A stretch of 64,000 nt of DNA from Hymenobacter latericoloratus (GCF_014199535.1 NZ_JACHNV010000002.1:434001-498000), one strand, 5' to 3'; counted from the first letter of the stretch, positions 33,513-42,419 are shown. Program-made: numbers and translations. The notes: generated by a model not told the origin, from the sequence alone.

Positions 33513-34811
33513 TTAAGCGGCGGTGGCCGCTACGCAAACTTCCCCGGCTACCAAAGGGGGAGTTGAAGTGGTGGGGCCGTCCCATGCCAGCTGTAGGGCC
33601 TGGTGCTGGAAGTCTTCGACCATTTTGGCGTAGTGCATGGTGGTCTGCAGCTTGCTGTGGCCCATCACCCGTTGCAGCACGGCCGGCGACACGCCCCGCA
33701 GCAGGCTTTGCGTGGCGAAGGTGTGGCGGGCCGTGTGCATAGTCAGCAGCTCGTAGGCTGGTACCGACGTTTTGACCACTTGGCCGTTTACCACTTCCAT
33801 CGTTTCAACCGGAGTAGTCAACCCTGCCAGGTGGCCGAGCCGCTTAAGGCCGCGGTTCATGACTTGGTTGACGTAAACCGGGAGCAGGCGCAGGCGCTCG
33901 GTGTTGGCGTACTTGTCGAGGATGGCTTCGGCGGCGGCCGTGAGGTAGATGCTGACTGGGCGGCGGGTTTTTACCTGGACCAGCTTGAGGATACGGTGGC
34001 CGTTCCAGTGGTGCAGGTTGGCGGGTTGGAGCTGCTGGACGTCGGAGTAGCGCAGGCCGGTGTAGCAGCAGAACAGAAACACGTCGCGCACGGGCACCAA
34101 CGTATCGGGGATGGCCACGGCTGCCAGGGCCGTGAGGTCGGCGGCGGAGAGGAAGTGCTTGGGCGCTTCGGTCCAGCGCACCTGCATCCGGTCGAGGTCC
34201 AGGCCGAGCGTGAGGCCTCGCTCCCGCTGGAGGTGGCGGAGAAAGGTTTTCACGTCCTTGAGGATGGTGAAGATGCCGTTGGGGCCTAAGCCATGTTTGA
34301 GGCGGAGGAAGTGGATAAAGTCGTCGTGGTAAGCCAAGGTGTAGTCGGCCAGGTACACGGTTTTCTTGCTATGGGCCTGCTCAAATTTCTGCAGCCAGTT
34401 GCGGGCCGTACCGTAGTGGCGCAGGGTGTTGAAGGCGAATCCCCGGCCGCGCAGCACCTCGCGGTACTGGTCGAACAGCTCCAATAGGGTAGGTTCGGCC
34501 GGCGGGGCTACCTCGGCCATGGGGTGCACGGCCTCGCGCATGAGGGCTGGGGTAGGGGCAATGCCGGCGGAACGCAGCTCCCGGTAGCGGGCATGCAGCC
34601 GTAGGGTTAGGCTGTCGAGGTAGGCGTTGGCGTCCTGGTAGCCGGGCAGGGAGCGGCGGAACTGCTGCTTGTCCCGGTTCCAGTCGGCGGGCCGGCATTT
34701 TTCTTTGGTGGTGGTTTGCAGGCGCAGCCCGTCGAAGCTGGCGCATACGAAGACGGGGGCCAGGCCGGCGCGGTCCGTCTTGTCTTCCCGGAGGGTGAAT
34801 GTGACCTTCAT
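33513..34811 (-). CDS. int: Tyrosine recombinase (integrase) of the tRNA-Leu element
   Basis: 432-residue phage-type integrase. An N-terminal arm-binding region is followed by a SAM-like core-binding domain (residues about 110-205) and a catalytic domain. Active-site residues are in place: Arg in YTGLRYSDV near 255, HTARH near 356-360, a His in VMGHSKLQTT near 384, and the nucleophile Tyr in TMHYAKM near 394. It is transcribed away from the adjacent tRNA-Leu gene, with its start 138 bases from the tRNA 3' end, the classic location for an integrase using that tRNA as its attachment site. Confidence 0.93.
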   Translation of the reverse strand: MKVTFTLREDKTDRAGLAPVFVCASFDGLRLQTTTKEKCRPADWNRDKQQFRRSLPGYQDANAYLDSLTLRLHARYRELRSAGIAPTPALMREAVHPMAEVAPPAEPTLLELFDQYREVLRGRGFAFNTLRHYGTARNWLQKFEQAHSKKTVYLADYTLAYHDDFIHFLRLKHGLGPNGIFTILKDVKTFLRHLQRERGLTLGLDLDRMQVRWTEAPKHFLSAADLTALAAVAIPDTLVPVRDVFLFCCYTGLRYSDVQQLQPANLHHWNGHRILKLVQVKTRRPVSIYLTAAAEAILDKYANTERLRLLPVYVNQVMNRGLKRLGHLAGLTTPVETMEVVNGQVVKTSVPAYELLTMHTARHTFATQSLLRGVSPAVLQRVMGHSKLQTTMHYAKMVEDFQHQALQLAWDGPTTSTPPLVAGEVCVAATAA

Positions 34812-34879
34812 TTTGGTAGCGGATTTGGTAGCGCAAATCCGGCCACATATAGGAATTTATCCCGGAAGGGCTAGAATGC

Positions 34880-34933
34880 AAAAAGCCTGAAAAACTGCTT
34901 CTGTGGCCAGATTCGCAGCTTTTCAGGCTTTTT
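34880..34933. terminator. Long hairpin between integrase and tRNA-Leu
   Basis: AAAAAGCCTGAAAAACTGC (34880-34898) pairs with GCAGCTTTTCAGGCTTTTT (34915-34933), 19 bp with one mismatch and a 16-nt loop. An outer CTAGAAT (34871-34877) / ATTCTAG (34942-34948) pair extends the symmetry to the tRNA 3' end. It can terminate the tRNA transcript; it also lies where the integrase attachment site is expected. Confidence 0.7.
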
Positions 34934-34948
34934 GGAATTGTATTCTAG

Positions 34949-35030
34949 TACCCAGAGCCGGGGTCGAACCGGCACACCTTGCGGTATTGGTGTTTGAGAC
35001 CAACGCGTCTACCGATTCCGCCATCTGGGC
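34949..35030 (-). tRNA. tRNA-Leu (anticodon CAA)
   Basis: On the minus strand the gene runs from GCCCAGATGG (5', 35030) to TCTGGGTA (3', 34949), 82 nt. The acceptor stem GCCCAGA/TCTGGGT (one G-U pair at the end), the D-arm (GGCGGAATCGGTAGACG), the anticodon stem-loop TTGGT-CTCAAAC-ACCAA with anticodon CAA, a short variable arm, and the T-arm GCCGGTTCGACCCCGGC are all seen. CCA is not encoded. Its 3' end faces the integrase, marking it as the probable attB of the accessory element. Confidence 0.93.
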
Positions 35031-35054
35031 AAGAGGAACAACGCGGACCGTTGT

Positions 35055-35591
35055 TCAGGATCGGGCAGCAAACTTAGCCAGACTTTCTTGAATGCGCAAC
35101 AGGTAGCGTTTTTTGAGGTAGTAAGTGCGCACCTGTTCCAGGGCCTGGGGCCGGGCATCCTGGGGCAGACCTTCGTAGCCCGCCAGCACCGGCTCAATGC
35201 CGGCATCGAGCGTGTCGCTCAGAGCGTTGGCTTCCGTGGCTACCCGTTCCGCAGCGGCTGGGTCGAGCTCAAATTCCAGCTCCATCAGCTGCTCATTGAG
35301 GTCCATTACTTCCATTAAAAAATCTGCGGGAAGCTCCTGTTTTCCTTCCTCCATCAGCCCGTGCCGCCCTAAGATGTAGGCCATGCGCTGGTCGGGGTGG
35401 GAGAGGGTGCGGTAGGCGTTGGTGTTCAGGGTAGCCAGCTGCAGAATTTCCTGCTGGCGTTCGGGGCTCTCGGTAGCGTGGAAATCGGGGTGGTATTCGC
35501 GGCTGAGGGCGTAGTAGCGGCGCTTCAGCGCGGCTTCGTCGGGCCGGAAGGTTTCGGGCAGTTCATAAAACTCGAAGTAGTCGGGAGTCAT
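35055..35591 (-). CDS. hscB: Fe-S cluster co-chaperone HscB
   Basis: J-domain co-chaperone that brings IscU-type scaffolds to HscA/DnaK for iron-sulfur cluster transfer. 178 residues from ATG 35591 (MTPDYFEFYEL); an extension to 35618 adds nine residues. The J-domain has the HPD motif (REYHPDFHATE, near residue 33-35). The C-terminal three-helix region (FLMEVMDLNEQLMELEFE) has the LMEVME-like motif that contacts the scaffold. No other isc/suf genes are adjacent. It marks the start of core genome to the right of the tRNA. Confidence 0.93.
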   Translation of the reverse strand: MTPDYFEFYELPETFRPDEAALKRRYYALSREYHPDFHATESPERQQEILQLATLNTNAYRTLSHPDQRMAYILGRHGLMEEGKQELPADFLMEVMDLNEQLMELEFELDPAAAERVATEANALSDTLDAGIEPVLAGYEGLPQDARPQALEQVRTYYLKKRYLLRIQESLAKFAARS

Positions 35592-35713
35592 AGGAAGGGC
35601 AGTGGTGGAGCTAAGCAAACAGCTTGCACCCTTTACGCGGGTGGGTGGGGTAGGGATGAGCCAGTTGGGCGAACGATGAGCCGGTTATGAAGACGAGCAG
35701 CGCCACCCGGGCT

Positions 35714-36028
35714 TTACGCTATATCGGCGGGTAGGGAGGCAGCATCTACCTGATGAACGGAGAAAGCCACCGGGGGAGCGGCAAACAGGGTTTTGGTAGC
35801 GGGCCACACCTGCCCAAACAGCTCGGAGCGGCGGTAGGCATTCAGCGCATCGGCGGAGTCCCAGTGGCTATGCGTGCAGAAGACGGCGGGCTGATCGGCA
35901 TCCTGCCACAGCTCCAGGAACCGGCATCCCGGCATCTGACGGATCAGGTGCTCCGAATTCCGAAAAATCTGCAGAAATTCCGGCACCTTTTCCAGTTCAA
36001 AAGTCATGCGGACAATCCGAATCAGCAT
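35714..36028 (-). CDS. ABM-fold (antibiotic biosynthesis monooxygenase-like) protein
   Basis: 104-residue single-domain ferredoxin-like dimeric alpha/beta barrel protein. The pattern MLIRIVRMTFELEKVPEFLQIF...MPGCRFLELWQD...FCTHSHWDSADALNAYRRSELF is typical of the ABM family, which includes cofactor-free monooxygenases and heme-degrading enzymes. The Asn-Trp-His catalytic set of IsdG-type heme enzymes is not clearly present, so substrate is unknown. Stand-alone gene in front of hscB. Confidence 0.82.
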   Translation of the reverse strand: MLIRIVRMTFELEKVPEFLQIFRNSEHLIRQMPGCRFLELWQDADQPAVFCTHSHWDSADALNAYRRSELFGQVWPATKTLFAAPPVAFSVHQVDAASLPADIA

Positions 36029-36168
36029 AGGTGGGGCAGTCTAAAAAGAAGTGAAAAGCAAGTGGAAGTAGAATGACATTGTGGCATCATATACTTAACA
36101 TAATAAATACATGAAAGCAAAAGGCCTGTTTACAGCCTTATGAGCCACAATCTGGCTCGATTCATACC

Positions 36169-36951
36169 TTAGGAAAGTCCATCGGAGGGGAAGCGCACGT
36201 CCACCTGGGAGTCAAAGTACAGACCCAGCAGTTCCGAGGCATTTCCCTGATTAATGCCGATGCAAAGCTGGTCGGTGCTGTTGAAAACACAGACGGCCTC
36301 ACCGGGAGGGGTGGCCTGGAAATGCACTGCGATGTCGCGCACGGTTTCGCGGGCGAAATGAATAGTGAAGGGGCGGTTGCGGCCAATTACTTCCACCGCC
36401 GTGCGCGTAATGTCCGTCACGAGGTTGCCGTAATGGTCAACGTGCACCACGTGGCCCGTAATGCGGTTGTCCTGCAGGCGCAGCTGCCGGTTCAGGAGCT
36501 GATACACCTCCGTGGCCGCAGTTCCTAACGACACTAGGGCTTCACCCTGGGCCAGGCGCACGGCAGCCGGGGCCAGCAGGTCGCGGGTGGGGGAGGGGGT
36601 AGGGGCCGGGCCGGCGCTCAGCAGCACCAGCTCCTCGGGCTTGCCGTCGCAGAGCAGGGGTAGGAGACCATTGTCGGCCGACACAAAGTAGTGCCCCTGA
36701 AAGCGGGCCGCGTGCCAGGCCCCGCGGGGCGAGCCCTGGTCGTTTACGCCAATCAAATGCACTGTGCCGGCCGGAAAATCCTGGTACACGGAGCTGAGCA
36801 CGTGCTGGGCGTGGGCAATGTTGAAGGGCTCGATGCCGTGGGTAATATCCAGCACCGGCACCTGCGGGGCCAACTGCAGAATCCGCGCCTTAACGGCCGC
36901 TACGTAATGGTCGCGGTACCCAAAGTCAGACAGAAACGTTATCAAGCCCAT
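36169..36951 (-). CDS. SAM hydroxide adenosyltransferase (DUF62 / chlorinase-fluorinase family)
   Basis: 260 residues from ATG 36951 (MGLITFLSDFGYRDHYV). The N-terminal motif ITFLSDFG, the VLDITHGIEPFNI segment, the VNDQGS loop and GHYFVSADNGLLPLL define the family that hydrolyses S-adenosylmethionine to adenosine and methionine using an activated water. In most bacteria these are hydroxide adenosyltransferases rather than halogenases. The upstream extension to 37203 overlaps the region in front of phoH and lacks similarity. Divergent from phoH. Confidence 0.9.
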   Translation of the reverse strand: MGLITFLSDFGYRDHYVAAVKARILQLAPQVPVLDITHGIEPFNIAHAQHVLSSVYQDFPAGTVHLIGVNDQGSPRGAWHAARFQGHYFVSADNGLLPLLCDGKPEELVLLSAGPAPTPSPTRDLLAPAAVRLAQGEALVSLGTAATEVYQLLNRQLRLQDNRITGHVVHVDHYGNLVTDITRTAVEVIGRNRPFTIHFARETVRDIAVHFQATPPGEAVCVFNSTDQLCIGINQGNASELLGLYFDSQVDVRFPSDGLS

Positions 36952-37137
36952 GACCGGAAATTCGGAGTTATTCGTACTATTGCCAGGACCCCTGCGGGGG
37001 CGGCAAAAGTAGGTGTTTTGCCGCGAAACGGGAGCAGCAACGATTCGCTCGTTTTTGCTGTTACCCCAGGCAGGAGGCTCCGCGGGTTCGGCCCGCTCGC
37101 TCTTTTCTTCTCCTTTCGCACTTAAATTCCCTCTAGT

Positions 37138-38250
37138 TTGGTCGAGAAAGTCATCACGCTCGAAAACGTGTCCCTGGTTGAGTTCCTGGGGCCCGATAAT
37201 CAAAATATCCGCCAGTTGGCCGCTGCTTTTCCGGGCAGTAAAATCATTTCCCGCGGCAACGAAATCAAAATCCAGGGCCAGACGGCTGTGATTAGCCGCA
37301 TCAACGAAATTCTCTCGGCCCTACTGGAGCACTACCACCAGTACGGACAGATTACCGACAAAACCGTGAGCCAGTACCTCTCGTCGGCCGATGAAGATCA
37401 GCAGGACCGGATGCTGGCGGCCTCGCCCGACGTGATTCTGTTCGGGGCCAAGGGCGGCGTTATCAAAGCGAAAACGGCCAACCAGCAGCGCCTGGTAGAT
37501 GCCGTACTCAAGAACGACCTGGTGTTTGCGCTGGGGCCGGCCGGTACGGGTAAAACCTACATTTCGGTGGCCCTGGCCGTGCGGGCCCTGAAAAACAAGG
37601 AGGTCAAGAAAATCATCATTTCGCGCCCGGTAGTGGAAGCTGGCGAAAGCCTGGGTTTCCTGCCCGGCGACATGAAGGAGAAGGTGGACCCCTACCTGCG
37701 CCCGATTTACGACGCGCTGGAAGACATGCTGCCGCCCGAGAAGTTCAAGTTCTACCTCGAGAACAAGACCATTGAAATTGCGCCCCTGGCCTATATGCGC
37801 GGCCGGACGCTGAACAATGCCTTCGTACTACTGGATGAGGCCCAGAACACCACGCCCAGCCAGCTGAAGATGTTTCTGACCCGCATGGGCCCGAACGCCA
37901 AGGTGATGGTGAACGGCGACCGGAGCCAGATTGACCTGCCCACCAAGCAGAAATCGGGGCTGATTCAGGCTCTGGATATTCTGCGCGACGTGCGCGACAT
38001 CGGCTTCGTGGAAATGACTTCGGAAGACGTAGTGCGTCACCGCCTCGTGAAGCAGATTGTGCAGGCCTACGACAAGTTCGATGTGCAGCAGCAGAAGGAG
38101 CAGGCCAACCGCCCGCCCCGGGAGTACCAGCAGTCCTACCGCCGGCGCCAGGACGAAGTTGCCCACCACGACCCCGGCAAGCACCCCGATGCCCGTCGCG
38201 AGGACGATGGCACCCGCGACCTGCCCGTGAATCAGGAGCAGCAGATGTAG
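37138..38250 (+). CDS. phoH: PhoH-like ATPase
   Basis: 370-residue PhoH/YbeZ family protein. An N-terminal KH-like segment is followed by the ATPase domain with Walker A ALGPAGTGKTYIS near residue 135 and Walker B VLLDEAQNTTPSQLKMFLTRMG near 230, and a basic C-terminal tail rich in Arg, Gln and Asp. YbeZ-type proteins are linked to RNA handling with YbeY. The TTG at 37138 is the only reasonable start because an in-frame stop lies at 37123. Terminator follows at 38274. Confidence 0.93.
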   Translation: MVEKVITLENVSLVEFLGPDNQNIRQLAAAFPGSKIISRGNEIKIQGQTAVISRINEILSALLEHYHQYGQITDKTVSQYLSSADEDQQDRMLAASPDVILFGAKGGVIKAKTANQQRLVDAVLKNDLVFALGPAGTGKTYISVALAVRALKNKEVKKIIISRPVVEAGESLGFLPGDMKEKVDPYLRPIYDALEDMLPPEKFKFYLENKTIEIAPLAYMRGRTLNNAFVLLDEAQNTTPSQLKMFLTRMGPNAKVMVNGDRSQIDLPTKQKSGLIQALDILRDVRDIGFVEMTSEDVVRHRLVKQIVQAYDKFDVQQQKEQANRPPREYQQSYRRRQDEVAHHDPGKHPDARREDDGTRDLPVNQEQQM

Positions 38251-38273
38251 CTTGGGCCGCAGTAGCTTACCAG

Positions 38274-38301
38274 AACAGCCACCTGATGGGTGGTTGTTTT
38301 G
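38274..38301 (+). terminator. Terminator after phoH
   Basis: AACAGCCACC (38274-38283) pairs with GGTGGTTGTT (38289-38298), including one G-U pair, over a 5-nt loop and runs into ttttgc. It lies 24 bases after the phoH stop. Confidence 0.6.
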
Positions 38302-38400
38302 CTTTAGGCATAGGCGAAGTTGCTACCTTCGCTGCTAATCCAAAGGGTGGTCGTAACCGCGTCCTACCTCCTTTCTACCGTTAAAACCTACCTTAAGCCT

Positions 38401-38838
38401 GTGCTCGTAACCCGTATTTCCGGCCCCCAGTCGCCTGAGCTGGATGAGGCCCTGGCTGTGCGCCACACTGTTTTCGTGCTGGGCCAGAACGTGCCGGCCG
38501 ACCTGGAAAACGACGCCCACGACCGCACCGATGCCACCCACTACCTGGCCCGCACCGACGAGGGCAAGCCCTGCGGCGCGGCCCGCTGGCGTGTCACGGA
38601 GAAAGGCGTAAAGCTGGAGCGATTCGCTGTGCTGGAAGCCTACCGCAACCAGCAGGTAGGAGCGGCGCTGCTGGCGGCCGTGGTACAGGATGTGCGCGCC
38701 CAGTATCCGGAGGCCACGGTGTACCTGAATGCTCAGCTGCCGGCCGTGCGCTTCTACGAGCGGCACGGCTTCGAGAAGGTGGGCGAGAAGTTCGTGGAGG
38801 CCGACATTGAGCACTACCAGATGCAGCTGAAGAAGTAA
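38401..38838 (+). CDS. GNAT-family N-acetyltransferase
   Basis: 145-residue acetyltransferase of the ElaA/YjcF-like GNAT branch. The motif A region LERFAVLEAYRNQQVGAALLAAV (acetyl-CoA binding QxxGxA variant QQVGAA) and the C-terminal VRFYERHGFEKVGEKF are both clear. GTG at 38401 is chosen because the family similarity begins there; the frame is open from 38320. A possible promoter, TTTG at 38298 and TACCTTCG at 38324-38331, lies upstream. A strong terminator follows. Confidence 0.85.
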   Translation: MLVTRISGPQSPELDEALAVRHTVFVLGQNVPADLENDAHDRTDATHYLARTDEGKPCGAARWRVTEKGVKLERFAVLEAYRNQQVGAALLAAVVQDVRAQYPEATVYLNAQLPAVRFYERHGFEKVGEKFVEADIEHYQMQLKK

Positions 38839-38853
38839 GTCTGCTTCGCAGTA

Positions 38854-38911
38854 AAACGACAAAAGGCCGCCCGGTTTCTGTTCCAAGGAGCCGGGCGGCC
38901 TTTTGTCGTTT
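38854..38911. terminator. Strong bidirectional terminator
   Basis: Perfect 21-bp inverted repeat 38854-38874 / 38891-38911 (core AAAAGGCCGCCCGG / CCGGGCGGCCTTTT) with a 16-nt loop, A-rich before and T-rich after. It separates the acetyltransferase gene from comEC. Confidence 0.9.
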
Positions 38912-38992
38912 AGCTTATTTTCCTCATTTTGAATACCCGATAAGAATGCGCTTTTACTGACCCGATTAACGGGCGCTTCAGTTTGTGTTGCT

Positions 38993-41230
38993 ATGGAAAT
39001 TAAATGGGCCCCGAATGCCTTCTTGCGGCTGGTGCTGCCGCTTATGGCGGGCATTCTTACCTACCTCTGCACCGGCGAAAAGCTGCCTGATCTGCTACCA
39101 ATCGTAGCTGGTTTAACCTTGCTATTTGTGGCGGCGCAGCTGTGGAGCGCCCGCCAACCAGGGCCGGCAGCCACCGATGCAGCCGGGCTGCTGGCCATTG
39201 TGGTACTCTATGCCGCCGGGGCGGCGCTGACCCAGCAAGCCACCGAAAGCCGGGCCCCCGACCACCTGTACCGTTTCGAGAGTCGCGTGGAGTTTTACCG
39301 GGCCGTGGTGGACGATTACACCGTGACGCGGCCGGCCACCTACGCCACTACTGTGCGCGTGTCGGCGGTGCGGGTGGCGGGGCAGTGGCAGCCGGCGCGG
39401 GGCGGCATTCGGGTAAGTATTCCGCGGGAGGAGGGGGTAGGGGCCCCAGAGTACGGCGACGTGTGGCTGGTGCGCGGGGCGCCGGCCCCGAGCAAGCCGC
39501 CCCTCAATCCCGGCGAGTTTGATTACCGCCGCTACCTGCAGTATCATCAGGTGTACCACCAGCAGTTCATCCACCCCGATCAGTACCAGAAAATTGCCAC
39601 CGCTCCGCCCAGCATTCTGCGGGCTACGGCCATGCGGGCAGCGCGGGTGCTCGATGGCGTATTCCGGCAGTACGTGCACGCCCGGCGCGAATATGCCCTG
39701 GCCTCAGCGTTGGTGCTGGGCATTAAGGACGAGGTAGATCAGGAAACCAAGCAGGCCTACGCCAACACCGGTACCACCCACATCATGGCCGTATCGGGGT
39801 TGCAGGTGGGGCTGCTGTTTGGGGCCGTGACGTGGCTGCTAGGCCGTCTGCCGGGTAGGCGCGGGCCCTGGTTTCGGCTGGTGACGGCGCTGCTGGGCTT
39901 GGCCACCATCTGGAGCTACGCTTTCCTGACGGGACTATCGGCTTCGGTGCTGCGGGCGGCCGTGATGTTCTCCTTTATCATTATCGGGAGAGCCAGTGGT
40001 CGGCAGACTTCCATGTACAACCTATTAGCTGCGGCCGCTTTCTTCCTGCTGTGCTACGACCCGTATCTGCTCTGCGACGTAGGCTTTCAGCTCTCGTTTC
40101 TGGCCGTGCTCAGCATCGTGTATCTACAGCCGCGCATAGCCCGTTGGCTGCAGCCGCAGGCGTATTTTCTGGAGCGGCAGCGGCCCTGGCAACCCAAAAC
40201 CGTCCGGAAATCGTGGCAGTGGCTGGGTAAGGGGCTCGACTATGTCTGGCAGGCCACAGCCTTGTCGTTGGCGGCCCAGGTAGCCACGTTCCCACTGGGG
40301 CTGTTCTACTTTCATCAGTTTCCGCTCAGCTTTCTGGCCTCCAACCTGGTGGCCGTCCCGATTTCGAGTCTGGCCGTGTACGTGGGGCTAGGGTTGCTGG
40401 CTTTGAAGGGGGTAGTAGCTACGGTAGGGCTGCTTTCAACGGGTGCCGCAGCCGCCCTCGATTGGCTGCCGCAGTTGGTAGCGCGGGTGTTTGAGTGGAT
40501 GATCTGGCTGTTCAATGAGTACATCTTTTCCATCGGCCGCCTGCTGCCGGGCGCCCTGATTTCAGGCATTCACCTCACGGCTCCGCAGACTTGGTTGCTC
40601 TTCGCCTTCATCCTGACCGTACTGGTGTTCCTGCGCCTGCGCCGCCTGCCGTGGCTGGGCGTGGCCTGCGCGCTGCTAGCCGTGCTGGAAAGCAGCCGGG
40701 TGTGGGCCGCCCACCAGCTGGCTCCCGATGCCCGCCTGATTATCTACAGCATTCCGCGCCGCTCCGTAGTCGGGTTCTGGCAGGGCGCGGCTGCCGAAGT
40801 TGTCACCGTCGATTCGTTGCCCCTCACGGAAACCGAGCGTACCTACCGCATTGTGCCGGGCAGCATTCAGCGCGAGGCCCGGCAGGTAAACCACTGGGTA
40901 GGCTGGCGGGGCTGTCCGGTGCCCGCGCGGGTCGCCGAGCCGGGCCTGATCCTGGCCGCGTGGCGCGGACTGCGGGTAGCCTTTGTGAGCAGCCGCCTGA
41001 GTCCGGCCCGCCAGCCGCTACCTGGTTTGCAGGCTATTGTGCTACGGCGCAACGCCCGCGTAAGGCCCGAGGAGCTGGCCGCCACTTTCGGAACCAAGGC
41101 GCCCGTTGTGTTCGATTCTTCGTGCAAAAGCTGGTACGTGGCCCGGCAGGATTCTCTGCTGCAGGTAGCTGGTTTTCAGACCTATGATGTAACCACGCGC
41201 GGGGCATTTACCGTTCAGGCGGGGCCGTAG
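38993..41230 (+). CDS. comEC: ComEC/Rec2-family competence membrane protein
   Basis: Inner-membrane channel of natural DNA uptake, 745 residues. N-terminal membrane helices are followed by an OB-like soluble region (about 85-200), then the competence domain with many membrane helices (about 225-560; e.g. HIMAVSGLQVGLLFG, the conserved H-x-x-A-x-S-G-x-H/Q region). The C-terminal part (about 575-745) is the shortened soluble region common in Bacteroidota rather than an intact metallo-beta-lactamase domain; no HxHxDH motif is seen. Its presence indicates possible natural transformation, relevant to how accessory DNA arrived. Confidence 0.92.
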   Translation: MEIKWAPNAFLRLVLPLMAGILTYLCTGEKLPDLLPIVAGLTLLFVAAQLWSARQPGPAATDAAGLLAIVVLYAAGAALTQQATESRAPDHLYRFESRVEFYRAVVDDYTVTRPATYATTVRVSAVRVAGQWQPARGGIRVSIPREEGVGAPEYGDVWLVRGAPAPSKPPLNPGEFDYRRYLQYHQVYHQQFIHPDQYQKIATAPPSILRATAMRAARVLDGVFRQYVHARREYALASALVLGIKDEVDQETKQAYANTGTTHIMAVSGLQVGLLFGAVTWLLGRLPGRRGPWFRLVTALLGLATIWSYAFLTGLSASVLRAAVMFSFIIIGRASGRQTSMYNLLAAAAFFLLCYDPYLLCDVGFQLSFLAVLSIVYLQPRIARWLQPQAYFLERQRPWQPKTVRKSWQWLGKGLDYVWQATALSLAAQVATFPLGLFYFHQFPLSFLASNLVAVPISSLAVYVGLGLLALKGVVATVGLLSTGAAAALDWLPQLVARVFEWMIWLFNEYIFSIGRLLPGALISGIHLTAPQTWLLFAFILTVLVFLRLRRLPWLGVACALLAVLESSRVWAAHQLAPDARLIIYSIPRRSVVGFWQGAAAEVVTVDSLPLTETERTYRIVPGSIQREARQVNHWVGWRGCPVPARVAEPGLILAAWRGLRVAFVSSRLSPARQPLPGLQAIVLRRNARVRPEELAATFGTKAPVVFDSSCKSWYVARQDSLLQVAGFQTYDVTTRGAFTVQAGP

Positions 41231-41308
41231 GTAGGGCAGCCGCCGGGCTTCGGCGAAACTTGTAGGCCCCCGCCTACGCTATAGCATGTATCGTAGCATC
41301 AATTTTGT

Positions 41309-41316
41309 TACGTTTG
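41309..41316 (+). promoter_or_regulatory. Candidate -7 box TACGTTTG upstream of the enoyl-CoA hydratase gene
   Basis: TACGTTTG fits the Bacteroidota TAnnTTTG box; it lies 90 bases before the ATG at 41407 in a 176-bp intergenic region. The -33 element is not convincing. Confidence 0.4.
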
Positions 41317-41406
41317 GTTTTCGCGTCCTTTGGCTTTAGCTGCTCCGCGAGGGGGTAGTTCTCTGCTTGGGAAGCCCTCCTCTCACCGATTGCAACGCGC
41401 CGGACT

Positions 41407-42219
41407 ATGGAAAACATGCCCACTCAGGAGTTGGAAGACCTCCGTTTCATTCGCTATGAGGCGCAGGATCTTATCGGATACATTACCCTCAACCGACCCG
41501 AAAAGCGCAATGCCCTCAGCGCCGACATGGTTACGGAGCTCAAGCAGGCCTTCGAGTTTGCCGAGGACGACGAGGCGTGCAAAGTGATTGTGCTGCGGGC
41601 CGAGGGCGACGTGTTCTGTGCGGGCGCCGACCTGGGCTACATCCAGGAGCTGCAGGGCTTCGGCTACACCGATAACCTAGCCGACTCCACCAACCTCATG
41701 CAGCTCTTCCACCAGATTTATACCCTCAAAAAGGTGGTCATCGGGCAGGTGCAGGGCCACGCGCTGGCCGGGGGCTGCGGGCTGGCTACTATCTGCGACT
41801 TCGCCTTTGCCGTGCCGGAAGCCAAGTTTGGCTACACGGAGGTGAAGATTGGTTTCCTGCCCGCCATTGTCAGTGTGTTTCTGCTGCGCAAAATAGGAGA
41901 GGCCCGTACCAAGCAGCTCCTGCTCACCGGCGACGTGATTCCGGCCCAGCAGGCTTTAGATTTTGGGCTGATAAATTTCCTGGTACCTGGGGCCGAGTTG
42001 GCCGACAAGGTGTACCGGTTTGCGCGCCGCCTGTGCGTGGAAAACTCGGCCCAGAGCATGGAAACTACCAAGGAAATGCTGGCCCGTGTGCCGGAAATGC
42101 CCCTGGAGGACAGCCTGCGCTACGCCGCCCGCCTGAACGCCGAAGCCCGCGCCTCCGACGACTGCCGCCGCGGTATTGCCGCCTTCCTAGCCAAAGAGAA
42201 AATAACCTGGGAAAACTAG
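41407..42219 (+). CDS. Enoyl-CoA hydratase/isomerase (crotonase) family protein
   Basis: 270-residue crotonase-fold enzyme. ITLNRPEKRNALSADMV, the oxyanion-hole segment EGDVFCAGADLGYIQ and HALAGGCGLATICDFAFA are typical; the second glutamate position in FGYTEVKIGFLPAIV is also present. It likely hydrates or isomerises an acyl-CoA in fatty-acid or amino-acid degradation (methylglutaconyl-CoA hydratase is a possible subfamily). Stand-alone gene with terminator at 42243. Confidence 0.9.
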   Translation: MENMPTQELEDLRFIRYEAQDLIGYITLNRPEKRNALSADMVTELKQAFEFAEDDEACKVIVLRAEGDVFCAGADLGYIQELQGFGYTDNLADSTNLMQLFHQIYTLKKVVIGQVQGHALAGGCGLATICDFAFAVPEAKFGYTEVKIGFLPAIVSVFLLRKIGEARTKQLLLTGDVIPAQQALDFGLINFLVPGAELADKVYRFARRLCVENSAQSMETTKEMLARVPEMPLEDSLRYAARLNAEARASDDCRRGIAAFLAKEKITWEN

Positions 42220-42242
42220 GTTTGCCGCTTCTGCGCACTTAT

Positions 42243-42280
42243 AAAGCAACAGCCGCCCCGCAAAAGGCGGCTGTTGCTTT
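42243..42280. terminator. Terminator after the enoyl-CoA hydratase gene
   Basis: 15-bp perfect inverted repeat AAAGCAACAGCCGCC (42243-42257) / GGCGGCTGTTGCTTT (42266-42280) with an 8-nt loop and terminal T-run. Confidence 0.85.
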
Positions 42281-42419
42281 GCCGGCAAGTAGTCTGGCAG
42301 CAGCGTAAAGCGGTAAAACCTGATAAGCTGCGGCACCCGAATGGCAGTTTTCGGGAAGATTGGTAACTTCCTCCCTTAAACTTTTTCAAACTTCTTAACA
42401 ATGCGGTGGTTTTAGCCCC

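Noticed and set aside
39519..39737. Small same-strand frame inside comEC
   Set aside because: Fully inside a well-supported gene in another frame and without recognisable features.
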